Below the pieces are notes generated by a model that was given only the letters and a program-made list of their open reading frames with translations, was not told the origin of the DNA and did not search any database. A stretch of 64,000 nt of DNA from NCBI GenBank assembly GCA_020636215.1, contig JACJYG010000005.1:806001-870000 (forward strand), given 5' to 3'. The position numbers and the translations under genes were made by a program. Shown piece after piece: positions 1 through 7,851 of this stretch (position 1 is the stretch's first letter; every line of letters begins with the position of its first letter). The stretch is from Lewinellaceae bacterium (lineage in GTDB: Bacteria > Bacteroidota > Bacteroidia > Chitinophagales > Saprospiraceae).

Positions 1-1
1 C

Positions 2-244
2 GGCCGCAGTGAGATCCTGCCAACTCACCCTCGCACCATCGCCGATGTGTGTGGCGCCGGAGATACCGTGTTTGCCATTGCCGGCCTGGGCCTCTCCCTT
101 GGTATGGATATTCGCGAAATTGCCCTGCTGGCTAATCTTGCCGGCGGACAGGTCTGCGAAAAAGTGGGCGTTGTGCCGGTCGATAAAGCTCAACTGGAGC
201 AGGAGTATCAGACGGTGTTGGCCAATGGGGTATTGAATGGCTGA
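2..244 (+). CDS. PfkB-family sugar kinase, C-terminal end (partial)
   Basis: The gene enters from the left edge, so only about the last 80 residues are present. The reading frame from base 2 contains DVCGAGDTVFA, the PfkB/ribokinase signature in which the Asp of GAGD is the catalytic base, followed by a helix rich in Leu and Ala (LLANLAGGQVCEKVG) that closes the fold. The pattern THPRTIADVCGAGDT then LANLAGGQV resembles the kinase domain of heptose-7-phosphate kinases (RfaE/HldE) more than fructokinases, which would place it in ADP-heptose synthesis for lipopolysaccharide. That substrate is an inference, because the sugar-binding N-terminal half lies outside the window. It could be another PfkB carbohydrate kinase. 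Confidence 0.8.
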   Translation, partial: GRSEILPTHPRTIADVCGAGDTVFAIAGLGLSLGMDIREIALLANLAGGQVCEKVGVVPVDKAQLEQEYQTVLANGVLNG

Positions 245-270
245 TGGCTGAATGGTTCTTGGCTCTTAGC
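234..270. repeat. Short degenerate octamer array after the kinase stop codon
   Basis: Imperfect repeats of an ATGGCTGA-like octamer overlap and directly follow the stop codon. The same unit occurs after the stop codons near 4,840 and 27,970. With only three to four degenerate units this copy would not stand out alone. It is listed because it matches the other members in position and sequence. Confidence 0.35.
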
Positions 271-371
271 CTTTCGACTGTCCTTTTGCAAGCCCCCTGC
301 CCAAGCCGGGATTATCCTAAACAGCTTAGGGCGATTATGCTTATTTTTATGTGGTGAAGTACCAATAAGCT

Positions 372-2876
372 ATGAAAAAACATACAGCCTGCCTTAATTT
401 TTTATTTTTTCTAATCCTATCCTCGGGCCTTTCCGCTCAGGAGTTCTGGTCAGAAGACTTTGAAGGAGGGGGCATCCCTGCCGAGTGGAGCAATGAAGAC
501 GCTTCAGGCAATGGAGCGCTTTGGGTAGGCTGTTTCAACCCGAACGGCTGTCCTGATGGGGAGGACTTTCCAGCCGAGTTGTGGCCTTTTACTTCCACCT
601 CAGCCGCCAATGGTTTTGCGGTGCTCAATTCTGGTTCCTACGGCAATTTGCCCGGCCCCGGCCACATCAGCCGGCTGACTACGCCTCCGATCAACTGTTC
701 CACTTCCGGACAAGTCTTTTTGCAATTCCAAACGGCCATCGGCACGGATCAGTCCAGTGGCGCCGAAGATGCCATCCTGCGCGTTATCACGCCGGGCGGG
801 ACCGCCAGTTTTGAGATATTTCCTATGCTAAAGGAGGACGACGGCCAGTACTTCGTCCCTGTAAAGCGATTAGCCCATGGACAGGCCTATTATGTAACCC
901 TGGACATCAGTAGCCTGGCGGCGGGGCAGGACAGCGTGTACCTGCAATGGGAATGGAAGAGCGAATTTCAGTTCGCCTGGTGCATCGACGATGTGTTGCT
1001 CAGTTCTGAAAACCCGGCCCAACCGGAGGGCTCCATTTGGTTTGAAAGTTTTAGCAACGGCATCAATAACTGGGCGTCCAACCCTTTATCCATTCCTGAT
1101 TCGAACTGGTTGTGGAAGCCGGGCGGCGATGTTAGCAATGCGCTGTCTGCAAATGCTTTTGGTGATTTGATCTTTATTCATTCCCAGACAGGCAATGACG
1201 GCGCCATGGCCTTCAACGCTGATTTTTACAACACTCAGGGGCAGATCCCCACCGGGCCGATCCGTTACTACGTCTGTGAACTTATATCGCCTTCTATTGA
1301 CCTGTCGGAGGTGGACAATCCCGTGGCGGTGCAGTTCAGCCAGTTGGCCTGGCTGGGCAATATTGCACCCGGCGCCCCGCAAACCGAGCAAGGGGCCAAG
1401 TTTATCGCTTCGCTGTCCTACAGCACAGATGGCGGGCAGAGCTGGAGCGAGCCCATTAACGTCAACCCTTATTTGACGCCGGTTACCAGCTACAATGCCG
1501 GAATAATGCCGCCGGCCAGCAATACCCAATACGTTGCCCTGCCCGATGCAGCGGGTAGCCCTGATTTTCGCATCAAGTTCACCTGGGCGGCCGACCTCTA
1601 CTTCTGGGTGCTCGACGATATCGCCATTGTGCAACGCCCTGCCCTTGACATGAAGGCCAATCGAAACTTCTTTGCGGTATTGCCCAACGCTATGACGCCC
1701 CAAAGCCAGTTGGAAGACGAACCCCTATTGGCCGATGTGGTCAATCAGGGCGGCGAAACGGCATCTGATGTACGCCTGGAAGCCTTCATCCGACGTAAAG
1801 CCGATGGAGCCGTGGTTCATCAGGATACGCTCTACTATGGGAATATCTCAGTTGATTCCCTGGTTGAAAACAACCTGTTTGGTGGACTGCTTGAAGCGGA
1901 AAGCCTGGCCAGTACAGGAGACTATGAAGGTTTCTACGCAGTGGGGCATAGCCAGCCTGACGGCAGGCCCCAGGATGATACGATCAAATGGCGTTTCCTG
2001 GTGACGGACACTACCTTTGCCAAGGAACTGGGCCCTACCCGGGACATCGCTTCCGGCGATAACTTCAATTATACCTTTGGCAATTGTTTTTATGTGCCGA
2101 ATGGCGCAGGGTGGTTTGCCCGATATATCAGCTTCGGAGTGGCCAATGCTAATCAACTTCATGCAGGGGGTAAAAGCGTGACGCTCTTGTTGTACAAATG
2201 GGAGGGCGATCTTAATGAAGACGGCCTGGCCAATAAAGAAGAATATCCTGATCTGATAGCCTTTAATTCCTATTTTTTCCAGGGTGATGAAAGCGGGGGC
2301 CTGATCACAGTCCCCGTATCCGAAGATAACATGGGCAAGCCACTGGAGGATGACGCCTACTATCTGGCCGTAGTGAGTTATGACGTTGGCAGCCCGCCCT
2401 TCATCCCCTGTTTTATGCTGGCAAGCGACACGATCGATTATCAGGCCTGTTGGTTCGCCCATAATGAATTGGGGCGTCCGCAGTACGGCAGCATACTGAA
2501 AGAAGGGTTGGAGGAAGATTTCAGCCTGTTGGGGTTTGGTTACAACATCGTGCCGGTGGTCCGCCTCCATATTGGGAATTCACCGATACTTTTGGCAGCA
2601 GAGGAGCCCGGTGCTTTGCAGCCCAGGCTCCAGCTTGTCCCTAACCCTGCCGGCGACTGGGTACAGGTTACTTTTCCCGACGACGGGCGGCTTCCCACCG
2701 GAAGCTGGCTGAAAGTATCAGATATGTCGGGCAGCATCGTATTTGAAAAAAAGTTGGGCATTTTTACCGAAAAACGCTTTACCTTTGACGCCCGGCAATT
2801 AGCCCCAGGTTACTATAGCATTCAATTGATCACTCCAGTATATACCACATCGGCGCCGCTGATCATTAATCGGTAA
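372..2876 (+). CDS. Secreted T9SS cargo protein, two choice-of-anchor J-like modules, type A sorting domain
   Basis: An 834-residue exported protein. Residues 1-22 form a signal peptide (KK, then a Leu/Phe-rich core, ending LSAQ). Two modules of about 200 residues follow (roughly 25-215 and 225-430). Each opens with an F-W-x-E-x-F/W-F-E-S-F type edge and ends with W-C-I-D-D-V or W-V-L-D-D-I, the pattern of MAM/concanavalin-like choice-of-anchor J domains that bind glycans or anchor surface proteins. A middle region starting VVNQGGETASDVRLEA looks like a CARDB-type beta domain. The last 75 residues (LVPNPAGDWVQV then ARQLAPGYYSIQL) are a classic T9SS type A sorting domain that is cleaved at the cell surface. 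No catalytic motif is visible. The next gene is a shorter relative, so this looks like a paired family. The ATG start gives the signal peptide directly. Confidence 0.85.
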   Translation: MKKHTACLNFLFFLILSSGLSAQEFWSEDFEGGGIPAEWSNEDASGNGALWVGCFNPNGCPDGEDFPAELWPFTSTSAANGFAVLNSGSYGNLPGPGHISRLTTPPINCSTSGQVFLQFQTAIGTDQSSGAEDAILRVITPGGTASFEIFPMLKEDDGQYFVPVKRLAHGQAYYVTLDISSLAAGQDSVYLQWEWKSEFQFAWCIDDVLLSSENPAQPEGSIWFESFSNGINNWASNPLSIPDSNWLWKPGGDVSNALSANAFGDLIFIHSQTGNDGAMAFNADFYNTQGQIPTGPIRYYVCELISPSIDLSEVDNPVAVQFSQLAWLGNIAPGAPQTEQGAKFIASLSYSTDGGQSWSEPINVNPYLTPVTSYNAGIMPPASNTQYVALPDAAGSPDFRIKFTWAADLYFWVLDDIAIVQRPALDMKANRNFFAVLPNAMTPQSQLEDEPLLADVVNQGGETASDVRLEAFIRRKADGAVVHQDTLYYGNISVDSLVENNLFGGLLEAESLASTGDYEGFYAVGHSQPDGRPQDDTIKWRFLVTDTTFAKELGPTRDIASGDNFNYTFGNCFYVPNGAGWFARYISFGVANANQLHAGGKSVTLLLYKWEGDLNEDGLANKEEYPDLIAFNSYFFQGDESGGLITVPVSEDNMGKPLEDDAYYLAVVSYDVGSPPFIPCFMLASDTIDYQACWFAHNELGRPQYGSILKEGLEEDFSLLGFGYNIVPVVRLHIGNSPILLAAEEPGALQPRLQLVPNPAGDWVQVTFPDDGRLPTGSWLKVSDMSGSIVFEKKLGIFTEKRFTFDARQLAPGYYSIQLITPVYTTSAPLIINR

Positions 2877-2974
2877 ATCATCGAACAGATAGTATGGAAA
2901 AACCACCAATGGCCGTTGCAGCCATGGGAGTTGATATACTTATTTCTTGAGTTTCATTAAATCAAACTATAGTT

Positions 2975-4798
2975 ATGAACATTAGAATTTTTACGCGACT
3001 TACCCTAAGCTTATTGTTAAGCCTCGGCTTCGGCGCCGCCGCCCTGGCCCAGAATGCCTTCTACACCGAAGATTTTGGCGGAGGATTCCCCAGCGACTGG
3101 TCGACAGTCGAGGTAGTGGGCAACGGCCAACCCAGTTCTGTTTGGGTTTACACTACCGATGGGCCCCAAGGTGGTTTCGCTATTGCAGGATTAGAGTCCA
3201 CCACCTCCGCCAACGGCTGGATGATGTTCGACTCCGACCTCAACTGTAATCACCCGGAAGGGCAGGATGCCTGGCTGATCTCTCCGGCTATCGATGGCTC
3301 TGGCCAGACGGATGTTTGGTTGCAGTTTGAAACCTTCTACGAAAGTTACAACGACCTCCCGCAGGTACGGGTCGGAACCGATCTCAATAACCTGGATAGC
3401 TGGGCTGTCCTGGAGGTATTCCCTGGCATTGGAGCCAATGAATTTGGTGGAATCCTCGTCGGTGATGAAGGTCTAAATCCTCAGGTCATTAATCTTAACC
3501 TGACTGATTTTGCCGCCGGCGTGAATGGTTTCCATATTGCGTTCCAGTTTCTGTCGAATTCTGGCACTGCCAATGGCGGCAACCTTACTGGTTGTGGGTA
3601 TGCCTGGCAGGTGGATGATGTCAGATTGCTGGATGCCAACCCGATCCTGCTGCACGACCTGGTGCTTTCCCGCCCGCGTTTGGCGCCCAACTTTGCACAG
3701 CCTTATACCCAGGTCGATACGGTCCGCATGGCTGCCCGCATTGATAATATCGGACAGTTGGACCAGACCAATGTCTCTATCACCGCCGAAATTTCAGGAG
3801 ACAACGGCGACAGCTTCAGCACCACCGAAATGACGGATATCCTGGAATCGGATTCTTCTGTCCTCTTCCTGTTGGATGAAACCTTTGTGCCTTCCGGAAC
3901 GCAGGCGATCTATAGCCTGAATTATACCGTAGTCGCTGATTCAATGGATCTTCGGCCAAGTAACAATGTCATTGAAACGGAGTTTGTTATCTCCGAAGAC
4001 CTCTTCCAAAAGGATAATGGCAACTTCAGCTTCTCTACCGGCCCGGCCGAAGTGGATGGTGAAACCTGGGAAGTGGGCAATTATTATTTTGTTCCCAATG
4101 GAGGCTTTGAAGCCTACGAAGCAGAATTCTCTATCGCCAGCGATAACAACGCACATCAGGGGCAATCGGTCAATGTTTTCCTGTATGAGATCAATGAAGA
4201 CAATGATCCCGCTAGTTTTACCGATGAAGATGTTGATGTGCTTGGCTTCGCTACTTATACCTTTGCCGATGAAGTAAGCGGTGATCTGATAACCGTGCAG
4301 CTTACTGACCTGATTACTGGAGAAGAAGGGGTCGAATTGCAGGCCGGCGGCGAATACCTGTTAATGATCGAGTACCAGCCTGATATGCGCGGTGTTTTCA
4401 GTGATATGCCATCCGACTATGATGTTGCGACAGTCGTTAAAAATGGCGGTTGGTTCCTGGGTGGTTTCACAGGCGACGCTATTGTATGGGCCCGCATGCG
4501 CATCCGCTCGGTGGACACCGGCCTTGGCAATGTGCAGATCGCTAATGCGAACATCGCTCTGTTCCCGAATCCGGTTACGGATTATGTCACTGCCAATATC
4601 GAGCTGGAGAACGCCAGCAAACTCATGGAAGTGCGCATCCTGAATACCAACGGCCAAATGGTGTCGACCCAAACCTTCGACAACACCAAAGGTGAGAACG
4701 TTCGCTTCGATGTACGGCAGTTCGCTACCGGTACTTACTTCCTTCAGATCCGCACGGATGAAGGGGTGAAGACGGAGCGCTTTGCGGTGCAGCGGTAA
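2975..4798 (+). CDS. Secreted T9SS cargo protein, one choice-of-anchor J-like module, type A sorting domain
   Basis: A 607-residue relative of the preceding gene. It has a signal peptide (ends AALAQ, about residue 25), then a single choice-of-anchor J-like module that begins FYTEDFGGGFPSDWS and ends CGYAWQVDDVRLL (about residues 27-220). A beta-rich middle domain follows with paired motifs (WEVGNYYFVPNG; VNVFLYEINED; GDLITVQLTD) that match equivalent segments of the upstream protein (FGNCFYVPNG; VTLLLYKWEGD; GGLITVPVSE). The C-terminus (LFPNPVTDYVTANIEL, then VRQFATGTYFLQI) is a T9SS type A sorting domain. The upstream gene is best read as the same plan with the lectin-like module doubled. 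The two are about 100 bp apart and may be co-transcribed. The ligand is unknown. Confidence 0.85.
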   Translation: MNIRIFTRLTLSLLLSLGFGAAALAQNAFYTEDFGGGFPSDWSTVEVVGNGQPSSVWVYTTDGPQGGFAIAGLESTTSANGWMMFDSDLNCNHPEGQDAWLISPAIDGSGQTDVWLQFETFYESYNDLPQVRVGTDLNNLDSWAVLEVFPGIGANEFGGILVGDEGLNPQVINLNLTDFAAGVNGFHIAFQFLSNSGTANGGNLTGCGYAWQVDDVRLLDANPILLHDLVLSRPRLAPNFAQPYTQVDTVRMAARIDNIGQLDQTNVSITAEISGDNGDSFSTTEMTDILESDSSVLFLLDETFVPSGTQAIYSLNYTVVADSMDLRPSNNVIETEFVISEDLFQKDNGNFSFSTGPAEVDGETWEVGNYYFVPNGGFEAYEAEFSIASDNNAHQGQSVNVFLYEINEDNDPASFTDEDVDVLGFATYTFADEVSGDLITVQLTDLITGEEGVELQAGGEYLLMIEYQPDMRGVFSDMPSDYDVATVVKNGGWFLGGFTGDAIVWARMRIRSVDTGLGNVQIANANIALFPNPVTDYVTANIELENASKLMEVRILNTNGQMVSTQTFDNTKGENVRFDVRQFATGTYFLQIRTDEGVKTERFAVQR

Positions 4799-4832
4799 GG
4801 AATGGCTGGCCGTCTCTAATGAGCCGGTTTAA

Positions 4833-4863
4833 AATGGCTGAATGGCTATATGGCTATAGTGTT
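4833..4863. repeat. Octamer array (AATGGCTA-like) interrupted by IS982
   Basis: Consecutive octamers aatggctg, aatggcta, tatggcta and tagtgtta lie about 35 bp after the stop codon of the T9SS gene. The phase continues on the far side of the insertion sequence with gagtgtta and tattgtta, so the element seems to have inserted inside the array. The same unit family follows gldA and occurs around the 115-bp MITE. Confidence 0.5.
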
Positions 4864-4882
4864 ATGCGAATCCAGGGCTAAA
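4863..4882. repeat. IS982 left terminal inverted repeat
   Basis: A 20-bp repeat that is perfectly complementary to bases 5909-5928. A second partial copy of the motif aatccaggg follows immediately at 4881-4890, perhaps an internal transposase-binding repeat. Confidence 0.9.
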
Positions 4883-4913
4883 TCCAGGGTGACTCAGCGG
4901 CAGCTAAGGCTGT

Positions 4914-4952
4914 CCTCCCCTTGAGGGGAGGTGCCCGCAGGGCGGAGGGGTA
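4914..4952. other. REP-like hairpin inside the left end of the IS
   Basis: The 7-bp stem CCTCCCC-ttga-GGGGAGG is followed by GCCC-gca-GGGC. This G/C-rich double hairpin resembles short repetitive hairpins seen between genes in many Bacteroidota. It could block read-through transcription into the transposase gene, or it may be a passenger sequence carried with the element. Confidence 0.45.
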
Positions 4953-5019
4953 AAGGAATCCCGGCGCAAGCACTGGATAAAAACAAAAGGCAGAAGCCAG
5001 GAAATTGGTAAGTTTGAAA

Positions 5020-5913
5020 ATGATGCAAGACAAACTTATCTCCCTGTACTTCCACCTTTGCCAATTATACGACAAAGAGTTGAAATGGGACTGCCAAAGG
5101 TTTACAAAAAACCAAGCGGACCCTAAATTCTCAGACTGTGAGCTGCTGACGTGCTACCTTTTTGCAGTGTATGAAGAAGGTAAACGCCAAGTTAGCGAAG
5201 TGCACAAGTACATCTTGAAATACTGGCATAGCTGGTTTCCGCAGCTTCCCAAGTACAATGCTTTCAATAACCGGCTCAATCAGCTTAATGGGCTATTTCC
5301 CAAAATAGTGGCGAATTTGCTTACCGCATGCCCCATAGAGGGTATCGATGATCAAATTAGCCTGGTGGACTCTCTGCCTATTATGACTTGTAGCGGCAAG
5401 CGGCGAGGCAAAGTTGCCCTTGAGTTGTGCGATAGAGGATACTGTTCGGTTAAAGGTATCCACTATTGGGGGGTAAAGCTGCACAACATTGGTTTTCGCC
5501 GCCCGGGAACCATGCCCTGGCCAGAGTACTTGATGCTCAGCCCTGCTTCTATGCATGACTTAGCTGCACAACGACAGCTGTTAGAACAGTTGACAAGCCG
5601 CGCCATCTTTGCAGATAGAGCCTTGGCGGACAAGGGGCTCCATCGCAGGCTGATGCAACACAATGATTGTGAACTGCTCACTCCGACCAAATTAGTGCCT
5701 GGACAGAGCCAGTTGTTCAGAAATTGGAATAAGGCTGCTGATACTTTATATTCAGCTGCCGTTTCCAGCATCCGCCAGCCAATTGAATCGTTTTTCAACT
5801 GGCTGATTGAAAAGGTTGATATCCAGAATGCTTCTAAAGCCCGCTCTCGGCAGGGGTTGATCGTCCACACTTTTGGGAAAATCGCCGCCGCCCTGTTGCA
5901 TTGGTTCTTTTAG
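5020..5913 (+). CDS. IS982-family DDE transposase
   Basis: A 297-residue transposase read from the ATG at 5020 (an upstream in-frame TTG is less likely). The catalytic triad can be placed at Asp117 in SLVDSLPIMTC, Asp204 in RALADKG and Glu256 in RQPIESFFNW, counted from this ATG. The block DS-P-x-x-x-C-x-x-x-R around the first Asp is characteristic of the IS982 family. The N-terminal 90 residues are helical and likely bind the ends. The frame is uninterrupted and ends within the right inverted repeat, as is common for this family. It may also act on the 115-bp element near 15.5 kb, whose ends resemble this element's ends. Confidence 0.92.
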   Translation: MMQDKLISLYFHLCQLYDKELKWDCQRFTKNQADPKFSDCELLTCYLFAVYEEGKRQVSEVHKYILKYWHSWFPQLPKYNAFNNRLNQLNGLFPKIVANLLTACPIEGIDDQISLVDSLPIMTCSGKRRGKVALELCDRGYCSVKGIHYWGVKLHNIGFRRPGTMPWPEYLMLSPASMHDLAAQRQLLEQLTSRAIFADRALADKGLHRRLMQHNDCELLTPTKLVPGQSQLFRNWNKAADTLYSAAVSSIRQPIESFFNWLIEKVDIQNASKARSRQGLIVHTFGKIAAALLHWFF

Positions 5914-5928
5914 CCCTGGATTCGCATA
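5909..5928. repeat. IS982 right terminal inverted repeat
   Basis: The exact reverse complement of the left repeat, overlapping the transposase stop codon. Just outside, around 5941-5960, a degenerate further copy (taggagaatctggggcta) resembles the left end of the 15.5-kb MITE, so an older element end may have been present at the target. Confidence 0.9.
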
Positions 5929-5985
5929 GAGTGTTATATTGTTAGGAGAATCTGGGGCTAGTGAGTAGTTCTGGTTCAATTTCAG

Positions 5986-6016
5986 GGGCCCGGTGGAGTT
6001 TTGCTTCGCCGGGCCC
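5986..6016. terminator. G/C-rich hairpin, possible terminator
   Basis: GGGCCCGG (5986-5993) pairs with CCGGGCCC (6009-6016) across a 15-nt loop. There is no clear U-tract after it, only ttgtggttt, so termination activity is uncertain. The rest of the gap between the IS and the next gene (about 290 bp) shows nothing else recognisable apart from a promoter-like box. Confidence 0.4.
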
Positions 6017-6180
6017 TTGTGGTTTGGAGAATTAGAGGTGGCATCTCCGCAGGAGGGCGCCTGATTAGCGATGCTATGGATACTCTTTTCTGGCCCGAAT
6101 TCGGGCAGAAGAGATACTGAACCTCTTTCGGGGCAGCGGATACTATTGATTCCAGGCTTCCGATTTTGCCCATCAATCCT

Positions 6181-6188
6181 TATTTTTG
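6181..6188 (+). promoter_or_regulatory. Bacteroidota -7 box (TATTTTTG)
   Basis: Matches the TAnnTTTG consensus of the Bacteroidota primary sigma factor, 31 bp before the ATG of the DUF6624 gene. No well-spaced TTG -33 element is present, so this is a weak prediction. Confidence 0.35.
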
Positions 6189-6219
6189 GAAAAATCAATA
6201 ACCTAAAATCTTTAAAACC

Positions 6220-7146
6220 ATGAGCCGAAGTATGCTTCTAACGCTTTCTTTCTCCCTCTCTTTTCTGATTTCAACCCTTTCTGGCCAGGAGGCCAATCCG
6301 CTGAAGATTCAGGCAGACAGCCTTTTGCAGGCAGGCGATGTAGCGGAATGCATTCCCCTCTATCGCCAGGTGCTGGATAGCGAGCCTGAAAACCAATCCA
6401 CCAGTTATAACCTGGCCTGCGCCTACGCTTTGTCCTGGAAACGGGATTCGGCTTTTCATTTTCTGAACTTAGCCCTGGAACGCGATACTTCTGTCCGGGC
6501 GCTGACCGACCCCGACCTCCTCGGGTTGACAGCGGATGAGCGCTGGGCAGCTATAGAGGATGCACAGGTGGCCAAAGTGGAAGCCAAGTATGGCGCTTAT
6601 CCCAATCAGGAACTGGCGCGGGAACTGTGGCGCATGAGCATGAAAGACCAGGCCTATTACTACCACATCAAAGTCGCCGAAAAAAAGATAGGGCGGGGGT
6701 CGCCGGTGGTTTGGGCGCTTTGGGACCTAAAGGAAAAACTGAATGAAGAAAATGTGCGGCGCCTGGAAGAAATTATCGCCGAACACGGCTGGCCAAAAGA
6801 ATCGGAAGTTAAAGGCTCCGCTGCCCAGGCTGCCTTTCTCATCATCCAGCATGCGGATCTGGAAAAGCAGAAAAAATATGTCGGCCTGCTGAAAGCAGCT
6901 TGCGAACAAGGGGAAGCCGATTGGTCCGGCTACGCGCTGATGTATGACCGCATTGAAATGAGAGAGGGCCGCCCCCAACTCTATGGCTCCCAGGTCCGCT
7001 TCAATAAAGACTCCCAGCAGTACGAACCCCATGAGATCCTGGACCCGGAGTACGTCAACAAACGCCGGAAAGAGGTAGGCCTGGGCCCCATCGAGGATTA
7101 TCTGTCCAGATGGGATATCAAGTGGGACGTGGAGCAGCGGGAGTAA
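6220..7146 (+). CDS. Exported TPR protein with a DUF6624 C-terminal domain
   Basis: 308 residues. A signal peptide (residues 1-22, ending LSGQ) is followed by TPR-like helices (about 24-90, LLQAGDVAECIPLYRQVLDSEPENQSTSYNLACAYAL, given here in outline). The second half carries the DUF6624 pattern: FLIIQHADLEKQKKYVGLL, then DRIEMREGRPQLYGSQ around residues 205-265. The function of this domain is unknown. It occurs in many Bacteroidota proteins, often behind TPRs. A typical reading is a periplasmic or surface scaffold. No operon partner is apparent. The stop codon is followed by a long repeat array. Confidence 0.75.
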   Translation: MSRSMLLTLSFSLSFLISTLSGQEANPLKIQADSLLQAGDVAECIPLYRQVLDSEPENQSTSYNLACAYALSWKRDSAFHFLNLALERDTSVRALTDPDLLGLTADERWAAIEDAQVAKVEAKYGAYPNQELARELWRMSMKDQAYYYHIKVAEKKIGRGSPVVWALWDLKEKLNEENVRRLEEIIAEHGWPKESEVKGSAAQAAFLIIQHADLEKQKKYVGLLKAACEQGEADWSGYALMYDRIEMREGRPQLYGSQVRFNKDSQQYEPHEILDPEYVNKRRKEVGLGPIEDYLSRWDIKWDVEQRE

Positions 7147-7156
7147 GGCTTCGTTG

Positions 7157-7770
7157 GTCTAGTACGTCTGGTAGGTCTAGTACGTCTAGTAGGTCTCGTT
7201 TGTCTCGTTTGTCTCGTTTGTCTCGTCGGTCTTGTTTGTCTCGTCGGTCTTGTTTGTCTCGTCGGTCTTGTTTGTCTTGTTTGTCTCGTTTGTCTCGTCG
7301 GTCTCGTCGGTCTAGTTTGTCTTGTTTGTCTCGTCGGTCTCGTCGGTCTAGTTTGTCTCGTTTGTCTCGTCGGTCTTGTTTGTCTAGTCGGTCTTATTGG
7401 CCTGGTAGGTCTCGGACGCACCAGACATACCAGACATACCAGACGCACCAGACATACCAGACGCACCAGACGTACCAGACGTACCAGACACACCAGACGC
7501 ACCAGACGCACCAGACGCACCAGACGTACCAGACGTACCAGACACACCAGACACACCAGACGCACCAGACGCACCAGACGCACAAGACGTACCAGACGCA
7601 CAAGACATACCAGACATACCAGACATACCAGACGCACCAGACATACCAGACATACCAGACATACCAGACATACCAGACGCACCAGACATACCAGACATAC
7701 CAGACATACCAGACATACCAGACACACCAGACGCACCAGACATACCAGACATACCAGACATACCAGACAT
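7157..7770. repeat. Two-armed inverted array of 9-bp repeats
   Basis: It starts 10 bp after a stop codon. The left arm (7157-7417) is exactly 29 units of the frame GTCTnGTnn. The right arm (7422-7770) is about 38 units of CAGACryAC, which is the same frame on the other strand (GTryGTCTG). The two arms could pair at about 7 of 9 positions per unit, forming a hairpin of more than 250 bp. In the right arm almost all variation is in one dinucleotide that is AT, GC, GT or AC, that is, transitions only. Open frames inside it (Met-Ser-Gly repeats and similar) are products of the periodicity and not genes. The next gene starts 82 bp after the array. Confidence 0.95.
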
Positions 7771-7851
7771 TAACATCTCCTTAGCAAAAAGCCCGGGCCC
7801 TCCTATTGACACCATCCGGATATTAGAGGATATTGGGCGAAACGCCAGCTT

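Larger units (their letters stand above)
4863..5928 (+). mobile_element. IS982-family insertion sequence, complete
   Basis: Perfect 20-bp terminal inverted repeats (TATGCGAATCCAGGGCTAAA at 4863-4882 and its complement at 5909-5928) enclose one transposase gene. The right repeat overlaps the transposase stop codon. Flanks atagtgtt (4856-4863) and agagtgtt (5928-5935) form an 8-bp target duplication with one mismatch if the element is taken as starting at A4864. The element of about 1.07 kb fits the family size. The noncoding left part (about 135 bp) is longer than needed and carries a hairpin. Intact ends and an intact gene suggest recent activity. Confidence 0.9.

Noticed and set aside
7422..7770. 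CRISPR array
   Set aside because: Units are 9 bp with no spacers of unique sequence, and no cas genes are present.
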